64,000 nt of DNA, taken from contig OZ244068.1 in the NCBI GenBank assembly GCA_965215615.1, forward strand, positions 248,001 to 312,000. Reading direction: 5' to 3'. A program made the position numbers and the translations under genes. The DNA is from CBDATA01 sp965215615 (GTDB taxonomy: Bacteria; Acidobacteriota; Vicinamibacteria; Marinacidobacterales; Marinacidobacteraceae). Shown piece by piece: positions 58,034 to 64,000 of the stretch. Below the pieces are notes generated by a model. That model was not told where the DNA came from. It did not search any database and saw only the letters and a program-made list of their open reading frames with translations. The first letter of the stretch is position 1. The number at the start of each line of letters is the position of its first letter.

Positions 58034-60097
58034 TTACCGGTGGACGAACTTCGCCGGCTGGCGGGGGCCGTTCTCGAGGAAGTTCTTCATGCCGATCCGC
58101 ATGTCCTCGAGCCCGCAGCACTCTCCGAAGAGGCGCGCTTCGAGCTTCAACCCCTCGGCGAGCGAAAGCGCCGCGCCTTCGAGCACCGCCCGGCGGATGA
58201 GGGTATCCACTGCCCGTGAGCGATGCCCGATGTCCACATCGGGAAGCTCGTCGGGAATCGGGATCGGCGCTTCCTTCGGGAGTACCCGGGGCTTCCGGCC
58301 GGCGGCGATCTCCGCCGTGAGCGCTACCGCGCGGAAAATCAGCCCGTCGCCCTCGGCGAGTTCGCTCACGAGGCCGAGCCGAAGCGCCTCTTCGGAAGAG
58401 ATCGGGGTCGCCGCCCGAAGCAGGGGCCACGCCGCCTCGATCCCGATCAGCCGGGGCAGCCGCTGCGTCCCGCCGGCCCCGGGAAGCACTCCCAGATTGG
58501 GTTCCGGCTGGCTCACCAGTCGCGAAAATCCGGCGCGGGCGATCCGGGCGTGGCACGCCATGGCGAGCTCGATCCCGCCCCCGAAGGCCACTCCGTTCAG
58601 CGCCGCGACCACCGGCTTTTCGAGCGCGGCGATCCGGTTCAGGATCTGGTGGAGCCGGAGCGACATCTCCTCCCCTTCGGCCGCCGAAGCGATGCGGGAG
58701 AGCATCCGGATGTCCGCACCGGCGACGAAGGCCTTGACCCCGAATCCGGTCAACACGACACCCTTGACCCGCTCTCGCCCGGCGGCATCCTGGAGCCGGT
58801 GGTCGAGCTCCCGGAGCAGATCCTCGTCGAGCGCGTTCAACGCTTCGGGACGCCGGATGGTCAGGACGACCACTTCCGCTTCGGCCTCTCCCGGAGCCGG
58901 AACGCTTCGCTCCTGGATCCGGGGGACCGGGATCGAGTCGGAAGACCGGTCCCGAAGCATCGCCGGGTCCGGGAATCCGGGTTCTCGTTCGCGGTAGTCC
59001 GCGACCAGCTCTCCCGCCTTCCCGACTCCCATCCGGTTGATGAGCCCGAACGGGGGCGTGGCGGAAAGCGCCAGCTTCGAGGCCATGTCCAGATCGGAGA
59101 CCGAAGCGGCATCGTCCTCGGCGGTCCACGCGGAAAGCCCGATGTAGGCGGCGGTGACCCGGTCGGCGATCCGGCGGGCACGGTCTCCTTCGACCTCCAC
59201 CTCTTCGCCACGCGCCGGAACGTCCCAGACCCGCCCGGTGGGACCTCCTTCCGACATCGCTTCTTCGAGCAACCGGGGAACCCGGAACCAGGGATGGAGG
59301 CGCTTTCCGATCTCGGGGAACCCTTCGTGGGTGATGGGATTGCCTCCGGTGAGATTCATCACCGTGAACGGCCCCACCCCGAGGCGGAGTGCCCGCTTCG
59401 CCACCGCGTCCACTTCCCGAGTGGAGCCAAGCCCCTCTTCCACGGCAAGGCAGGCAGCCAGAAACAGGCCTTCGAAGATCGGGTTCAGCGCATGACCGAA
59501 ACGATCGCGCACCCGCACCGGAACCTTGCCGATCTCCTCGTAGAAGCCGAGCAGCCAATCGGCGGAGGCATCCGGACGGGCCGTGGCGATCTCGACCACC
59601 GGATTCCGCTCGGCGGGGTAGAAATAGTGGGCCACCGCGGCCCGTCCGGGGTTTCGGAGATCCCCGAACAGCATCGAGGGCGGCAGGTGGGACGAATTCG
59701 AGAGCAGCAAGGCATCTTCGGCGATGAGTCCCTCCACCTCGGCGAAGATGCGGTTCTTGATCCCGATGTTTTCGGACGCGGCCTCGATCACGAGATCCGC
59801 TCCGGCAAGCTCGCCGTAGTCGCCGGTGAAGACGACCGAACCGAGCATCCGCTCGGCCTGCTCCTTTCGGAAGGCACCCGTCTCGACTCCCTTTCCGATC
59901 TTCCCCGCCATCCGGGCCTTGCCGGCGACGAGCGCCTCCGGGGCGATGTCGAGCACGAGCGACCGGACCCCGTGGGGGGACAACGACTTCACCAGGTGGA
60001 GCGCGATGTCCGGGCCGATCTGTCCCGATCCGATCACCGCCACCTTGCTGATCTGCCGCCCGCGAAAGCGAAAGCCGGCGCTTCGTGATGCGCTCAT
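58034..60097 (-). CDS. 3-Hydroxyacyl-CoA dehydrogenase/enoyl-CoA hydratase fusion
   Basis: 687 residues from ATG 60097. The N-terminal dehydrogenase has KVAVIGSGQIGPDIALHL (NAD site) and catalytic His in VAHYFYPAERNPVVEI with GPTGRVWDVP-like linker; the C-terminal part (from about residue 445) is an enoyl-CoA hydratase with VVLTGFGVKAFVAGADIRML, VAFGGGIELAMACHARIA and PEPNLGVLPGAGGTQRLPR. Domain order is the reverse of E. coli FadB, a known alternative. Beta-oxidation. Its ATG overlaps the stop of the channel gene. Confidence 0.88.
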   Translation of the reverse strand: MSASRSAGFRFRGRQISKVAVIGSGQIGPDIALHLVKSLSPHGVRSLVLDIAPEALVAGKARMAGKIGKGVETGAFRKEQAERMLGSVVFTGDYGELAGADLVIEAASENIGIKNRIFAEVEGLIAEDALLLSNSSHLPPSMLFGDLRNPGRAAVAHYFYPAERNPVVEIATARPDASADWLLGFYEEIGKVPVRVRDRFGHALNPIFEGLFLAACLAVEEGLGSTREVDAVAKRALRLGVGPFTVMNLTGGNPITHEGFPEIGKRLHPWFRVPRLLEEAMSEGGPTGRVWDVPARGEEVEVEGDRARRIADRVTAAYIGLSAWTAEDDAASVSDLDMASKLALSATPPFGLINRMGVGKAGELVADYREREPGFPDPAMLRDRSSDSIPVPRIQERSVPAPGEAEAEVVVLTIRRPEALNALDEDLLRELDHRLQDAAGRERVKGVVLTGFGVKAFVAGADIRMLSRIASAAEGEEMSLRLHQILNRIAALEKPVVAALNGVAFGGGIELAMACHARIARAGFSRLVSQPEPNLGVLPGAGGTQRLPRLIGIEAAWPLLRAATPISSEEALRLGLVSELAEGDGLIFRAVALTAEIAAGRKPRVLPKEAPIPIPDELPDVDIGHRSRAVDTLIRRAVLEGAALSLAEGLKLEARLFGECCGLEDMRIGMKNFLENGPRQPAKFVHR

Positions 60098-61641
60098 GAG
60101 TCGGGTCCCTCCCCCTGGTTGCGATTCGAAAGAGCCTCGCGCCACTGTTCGATCTGACGGGCGGCGGCTTCGCGGCCTCCGAGGCCGAAAGCGACTGCGA
60201 ACGCCACGGCTACCGATCCGAGAACGATACCGAAGGCGATTTCGATGATCCCGCCGGCGATGCCCATCTGGCGGAGGCCGACCGCGGTCGCGAAAAGCAG
60301 GATGCCGACCCTCGCGGCCATCGCGAGCAGCTCCCGCTGGGGAATCGAGCTGGCGCGGATCGCTCGCGCCGAGAGGTTCGCGACGAAAATCCCGAACCCG
60401 ACGAAAACGATGCCGAGCAGGAACTGGCCGGCGAACTCCAGCAGCCGGACGAGCAGCCCGGCCACACTGTCGAATTCGAGCAGGCTCGCCGCTTCGATGG
60501 AGGCAAGGAGCATGATGACCGCGAGGATCACGATCCGGACGATGTTCGAAGCCTTGAACTCCTCGGCTACCGGGGTCACCGAGGTGAGGCCGATCCGGCT
60601 CAGTACCTGATCGAAGCCCGCCTCGTGGAGCAGGTCGCGGATGAGATTGGCCACGATCCGCCCCACCACGTAGGCAGTCACGAGAAGCGCCACCGCCACC
60701 AGGAAGACGGGAATCGTGGCGAGCAGCCGGAGCAGCATGTCCGAAACCGGCCCGGTGATCTCCTCGAGACTGAGGCGGTCCAGTCCGGCGAGGATCACCG
60801 GAAAGAGCACGAGGACGTAGGCGAGCGAACCCACGAGCGAAGACGGCGTCCTCGTGCCGAACACCCACTGGATCTGGAGGCGGGCGGTCATCCGGTCGAG
60901 CCCCGCCGCAACGAGCAGGTTCGCCACGATGGCCTTGGCGAGACGGGCGAGCAGCCAGCCGACCACGAAGATGATCGCCGCGCCGAAGAGATTGGGCAGG
61001 AAGAGCAGCACCTGGTTGGCGATGGCCTCGACCGGCGCGAGAACGCCGTCCAGCTCCAGCACCGCGAGAACCGGCGGCAGGAAGAGCAGCAGGACCGTCC
61101 AATAGACGACCTCGGGGAGGGCGTGGGCCATCCGCCGCGGCGTGGGGTCGTCCTGCACCCGGGGAGCGCCACCGAGCCCCGCCAGATCGAGCACGCCGCG
61201 GGCCGCCCGCCGGAGCAGGCCGGCGAGGAACCACGAGACCAGCAACAGAACGAGCGCCTGTCCCATCTGCCAGACGAGATCCATGACCCCGTCGAGGATC
61301 GCTCCGCCGGGGCCGCCGAGCCGGCCGAAATCCACGAAGGAAGCGAACACCGCAACCACCAGGATCAGCAGACCGAGGAACAGGATGCGACCCGCCAGCA
61401 GGTCCACGTTCACCCGGGAAGCCCGCTCCTCTCCCAGCACCAGCCGGACCCCGATGCGGACCCGCTCCACGACCTGATCGTGGAAGCCGAGGCTCCGAAG
61501 CAGCCGACGGATCAGCACCACCGTGATCAGCGCGATGCTCCCCACGGCGACCAGAACTCCGAGCGCCAGGATCAGATGGCCGATGGTCGAATCGAAGACC
61601 GGCGGAATTCTCCCGGAAAAGTTCGAAATCAACTCGCGCAT
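60094..61641 (-). CDS. MscS-like/TM-helix-repeat mechanosensitive channel family protein
   Basis: 515 residues with about ten spans. Repeated paired helices (NLFGAAIIFVVGWLLARLAKAIVANLLVAAGLD, LLVTAYVVGRIVANLIRDLLHEAGFD and LLGIVFVGFGIFVANLSARAIRAS) are the conserved TM-helix repeat of small-conductance channel relatives. The C-terminal IVLGSVAVAFAVAFGLGGREAAARQIEQWRE follows the last span and is the MscS-type pore end. ATG 61641 chosen; GTG 61662 is possible. Confidence 0.8.
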   Translation of the reverse strand: MRELISNFSGRIPPVFDSTIGHLILALGVLVAVGSIALITVVLIRRLLRSLGFHDQVVERVRIGVRLVLGEERASRVNVDLLAGRILFLGLLILVVAVFASFVDFGRLGGPGGAILDGVMDLVWQMGQALVLLLVSWFLAGLLRRAARGVLDLAGLGGAPRVQDDPTPRRMAHALPEVVYWTVLLLFLPPVLAVLELDGVLAPVEAIANQVLLFLPNLFGAAIIFVVGWLLARLAKAIVANLLVAAGLDRMTARLQIQWVFGTRTPSSLVGSLAYVLVLFPVILAGLDRLSLEEITGPVSDMLLRLLATIPVFLVAVALLVTAYVVGRIVANLIRDLLHEAGFDQVLSRIGLTSVTPVAEEFKASNIVRIVILAVIMLLASIEAASLLEFDSVAGLLVRLLEFAGQFLLGIVFVGFGIFVANLSARAIRASSIPQRELLAMAARVGILLFATAVGLRQMGIAGGIIEIAFGIVLGSVAVAFAVAFGLGGREAAARQIEQWREALSNRNQGEGPDS

Positions 61642-61778
61642 GGGAGGGATGGTAGTGGGCACCAGCCACCGGAAGAGCGAAGTCCCGAAAATCGGGAAGG
61701 CTCTGATATCTTTCGCTCCCCTCGTGGTCCGGTGCGCCGTTGCCCGGATCGCGGACAGCCACCCTCGGGAGGGTTCCC

Positions 61779-63074
61779 ATGCGGCGTAGAAGGTTCCTCG
61801 GCGAGGCCGGCGGAGCGGCGCTCGTGACCACCATGTTCGGGCCGGAGACCATGGGCCGCGTCGAGGCCGCGACCCAGGCGACGGCCGGGCGAACCCCCGA
61901 GGAGGTAGCGGCCGACGAGAGCTACTGGTCGGAAATCCAGCAGGCGTTCACCGTCTCGCGCTCGATCCTGAACCTCAACAATGGGGGAGTCTGCCCGTCG
62001 CCGAAGATGGTGACCGACGCGTTCGTCCGCTACACCTGGCAGCAGGAGGAAGCGCCGGTGTACACCATGTGGCAGCTTCTCGAGCCTCGCAAGGAACATG
62101 TCCGGCAGCGGCTCGCCGGAGTGTTCGGTTGTGACCCGGAAGAGATCGCACTGGTTCGCAACACCTCCGAGGCGATGGAGATCCTGTTGCTCGGGATGGA
62201 CCTCCAATCGGGAGATCAGGTGCTCACCACCACCCAGGACTACGGGCGGATGCTGACCACCCTGGATCAGCGGGCGCGCCGCGAGGGCATCGAGATCGAG
62301 TACATCCAGATACCGGTTCCCGCCGAGAGCGACGAGGAAGTGATCGAAGGGTTCCGGAACGCGATCACCGATCGGACGCGGGTCATCCTCATGTCCCACC
62401 AGATCAACCTCACCGGTCAGATTCTCCCGGTGAAGGGCGTGTGTGACATGGCGCGCGAACACGGCGTGGAAGTCATGGTGGACGGTGCCCACTCGTTCGC
62501 GCAGTTCGAGTTCCAGCAGGAAGATCTCGGCTGTGACTACTTCGGGACCAGCCTTCACAAATGGCTGCTGGCTCCGAAGGGAACCGGCATGCTCTATGTG
62601 AAGAAGGACCGGATTCCGTCCATCTGGCCGCTGATGCCGGCCCCCGAGCGGATGGACTCGGACATCCGCAAGTTCGAGGAGATCGGCACCCACCCGGCCG
62701 CCAACTTCGTGGCCTGCGGCGAGGCGATCACCTTCCACAACACGATCGGGGCCGCAAACAAGGAAGCACGTCTCCGTTACCTGAAGAACGCCTGGGCGGA
62801 CCGGCTCTCCGCCCTTCCCGACACCGAGCTCCACACCTCCCGCGATCCGCGGATGAGCTGTGCGATCGGCAACATCAACCTGAAAACGGTGGAGGCGACG
62901 AGACTCCGGGACTACCTCTGGGACAAGCACCACATCATCGTCGTCGCGATCATGCACGAGGAATTCCAGGGCCTGCGCGTCACCCCCAACCTCTACACGA
63001 CCATGGGGGAGCTGGACTACTTCTGCGAGGTCTATGAACACGTCGCCAGAAACGGGCTCCCGCGCTCTGCCTGA
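61779..63074 (+). CDS. Tat-exported class-V aminotransferase-fold protein
   Basis: 431 residues. Signal MRRRRFLGEAGGAALVTTMFG has the twin arginine and FLG; GGGAGGG-type ribosome site precedes ATG 61779. ILNLNNGGVCPSPKMVTDAF, ALVRNTSEAMEILLLGMDLQSGDQVLTTTQDYGRML, VMVDGAHSFAQ (PLP Asp and His) and YFGTSLHKWLLAPKGTGMLYVKKD (PLP Lys) show the isopenicillin N epimerase-like PLP fold. Substrate unknown. Export through Tat fits a folded cofactor enzyme. Confidence 0.87.
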   Translation: MRRRRFLGEAGGAALVTTMFGPETMGRVEAATQATAGRTPEEVAADESYWSEIQQAFTVSRSILNLNNGGVCPSPKMVTDAFVRYTWQQEEAPVYTMWQLLEPRKEHVRQRLAGVFGCDPEEIALVRNTSEAMEILLLGMDLQSGDQVLTTTQDYGRMLTTLDQRARREGIEIEYIQIPVPAESDEEVIEGFRNAITDRTRVILMSHQINLTGQILPVKGVCDMAREHGVEVMVDGAHSFAQFEFQQEDLGCDYFGTSLHKWLLAPKGTGMLYVKKDRIPSIWPLMPAPERMDSDIRKFEEIGTHPAANFVACGEAITFHNTIGAANKEARLRYLKNAWADRLSALPDTELHTSRDPRMSCAIGNINLKTVEATRLRDYLWDKHHIIVVAIMHEEFQGLRVTPNLYTTMGELDYFCEVYEHVARNGLPRSA

Positions 63075-63082
63075 CTCTCGAG

Positions 63083-64000
63083 GTGGCTGAGACGACCGCG
63101 CCGTCGCCCGTCCGCGCGGCTCCCGGTTTCCGCCAGTACGAGTGGGATCCGGTCTATCACGACGAGATGTTCGAAGCGGAGCACGTCCCCCGGGGGCACT
63201 ACCGGCTGCTCCACGAGACTCTTTCGCGCATGCCGCCCGAGCAGCTCCGCCAGATCCAGGAGCGGGTGACCCGCAGCTTCCTGCATGAGGGGATCACTTT
63301 CACCGTTTACGGCGACGAGCGGACCATCGAGCGGGTGTTCCCGATCGACTGCCTGCCCCGCATCATCCGGGGCGAAGACTGGGATCAGGTGGCGCGGGGA
63401 CTCGAGCAGCGCATCCAGGCGCTGAACCTGTTCCTCCGGGATATCTACAACCGGGGCATGATCATCCGGGACGGGGTGGTTCCGGCCGACATGGTCTATG
63501 GCAGCCCGCACTACCTGCTCCCGATGCGCGGGGTGAGCGTCCCGAAAAACGCCTACGTCTCGGTTTGCGGAACCGACCTCGTCCGCACCCACGACGGGTT
63601 CGCGGTTCTCGAGGACAACCTTCGGGTTCCTTCCGGAGTGAGCTACATGCTCGCCTGTCGCGATGCCACCAAGCGCAGCATGCCACGGCTCTTCCGGAGT
63701 TACCGGGTGCGCGAGGTCGAGCAGTACAGCGCCCTGTTGCTCGGGATGCTGCGTTCGCTCGCCCCGGCGCACGCGAGCGATCCGAAGATCGTCCTGCTGA
63801 CTCCCGGTGTGTACAACTCCGCCTACTACGAGCACGCCTTCCTCGCACGCGAAATGGGGATCGAGCTCGTGGAGGGGCGCGACCTGCTCGTGCATCAGGA
63901 GCGGGTCTATATGCGGACCACCGCCGGACTCGAAGCGGTGGACGTGATCTACCGGCGACTGGATGACGATTTCATGGATCCGGTCACTTTCCGGCCGGAT
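63083..64000 (+). CDS. Circularly permuted ATP-grasp protein, N-terminal part (runs off the right edge)
   Basis: 306 codons from GTG 63083. YEWDPVYHDEMFEAEHVPRGHYRLLHETLSRMP, FTVYGDERTIERVFPIDCLPRII, QRIQALNLFLRDIYNRGMIIRDGVVPADMVY, VCGTDLVRTHDGFAVLEDNLRVPSGVSYML and IVLLTPGVYNSAYYEHAFLAREMGIELVEGRDLLVHQERVYMRTTAGLEAVDVIYRRLDDDFMDP match the CP_ATPgrasp family (COG2308), usually followed by an alpha-E and a transglutaminase gene and implicated in peptide-bond formation. The rest lies outside the window. Confidence 0.85.
   Translation, partial: MAETTAPSPVRAAPGFRQYEWDPVYHDEMFEAEHVPRGHYRLLHETLSRMPPEQLRQIQERVTRSFLHEGITFTVYGDERTIERVFPIDCLPRIIRGEDWDQVARGLEQRIQALNLFLRDIYNRGMIIRDGVVPADMVYGSPHYLLPMRGVSVPKNAYVSVCGTDLVRTHDGFAVLEDNLRVPSGVSYMLACRDATKRSMPRLFRSYRVREVEQYSALLLGMLRSLAPAHASDPKIVLLTPGVYNSAYYEHAFLAREMGIELVEGRDLLVHQERVYMRTTAGLEAVDVIYRRLDDDFMDPVTFRPD

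Noticed and set aside
58034..61852. 1272-codon minus-strand frame joining the channel region and the fatty-acid gene
   Set aside because: The upper part is a shadow of the channel gene in another frame; the real enzyme starts at ATG 60097 overlapping the channel stop.

Overview
The window is GC-rich chromosomal DNA, roughly two thirds G+C by eye. Genes are dense, many neighbours overlap by four bases (ATGA or GTGA junctions), and GTG or TTG starts are common. Several features point to a Gram-negative lineage near Acidobacteriota: an ADOP-type orphan FtsX/MacB permease, a GWxTD-like secreted protein, a DUF5916/CBM9-type outer-membrane protein, a futalosine-type menaquinone route (mqnE with UbiA and UbiX partners) and system I cytochrome c maturation. 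Assignment below phylum level is not possible from the sequence alone.

Layout. 0-1.8 kb: menaquinone genes (mqnP-like, ubiX, mqnE) on the minus strand. 1.9-2.2 kb: a small very basic histone-tail-like gene. 2.3-8.6 kb: two branched-chain-amino-acid-type substrate-binding lipoproteins and livHMGF, with a perfect 74-bp tandem array at the livG/livF junction. 8.6-17.2 kb: a ParB/SerK-like gene, a MITE-like element, yebC, ruvC-ruvA-(membrane MutS-like ATPase)-ruvB-queA, a RidA-like gene and a PLP-dependent deaminase. 17.3-24.3 kb: an accessory block made of an ADOP permease, four ankyrin genes (one broken) and two small secreted four-cysteine peptide genes (one frameshifted). It reads as a tandem duplication of one unit: ank-ank-peptide-permease. 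24.3-35 kb: a lipoprotein paralogue of the deaminase, Nudix, TlpA-like, omega-like, TPR, M24 peptidase, arginase, citrate synthase, a DAO-type oxidoreductase, Fic and VapBC. 35.1-44.1 kb: a sterol-C14-reductase-like membrane enzyme, ccmE-ccmF-ccmH-ccmI'-orf-ccmA-ccmB and a DUF5916 barrel. 44.2-48.2 kb: a conflict-type island (MqsA-type toxin-antitoxin pair, KGGVGR ATPase with TPRs, AlbA_2/RecG-like ATPase). 48.4-51.6 kb: a Tat sulfite-oxidase-like protein, DoxX, a Cys-rich Tat protein, a truncated DNA methylase and a gene split by two tandem MITE-like elements. 51.7-64 kb: GWxTD-like protein, dienelactone hydrolase, ccmC-ccmD, SDR, Na+ symporter, Ldh_2, an RHH protein, a 3-hydroxyacyl-CoA dehydrogenase/enoyl-CoA hydratase fusion, an MscS-type channel, a Tat-exported aminotransferase-like protein and the start of a circularly permuted ATP-grasp gene.

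How the parts fit. The core describes a respiring heterotroph: menaquinone, cytochrome c assembly (split between 36-42 kb and 54 kb), citrate synthase, amino-acid import and breakdown (Liv system, arginase, PLP enzymes, M24 peptidase) and beta-oxidation. Four observations stand out. First, the duplicated ankyrin/four-cysteine-peptide/ADOP cassette may be an undescribed secreted-peptide system. Second, the livG-livF array has a period that exactly preserves a chain of overlapping stop/start codons. Third, a 181-184-bp element family with TA target sites interrupts a reading frame that closes exactly when the element is removed. Fourth, the 44-48 kb island resembles defence or conflict loci.
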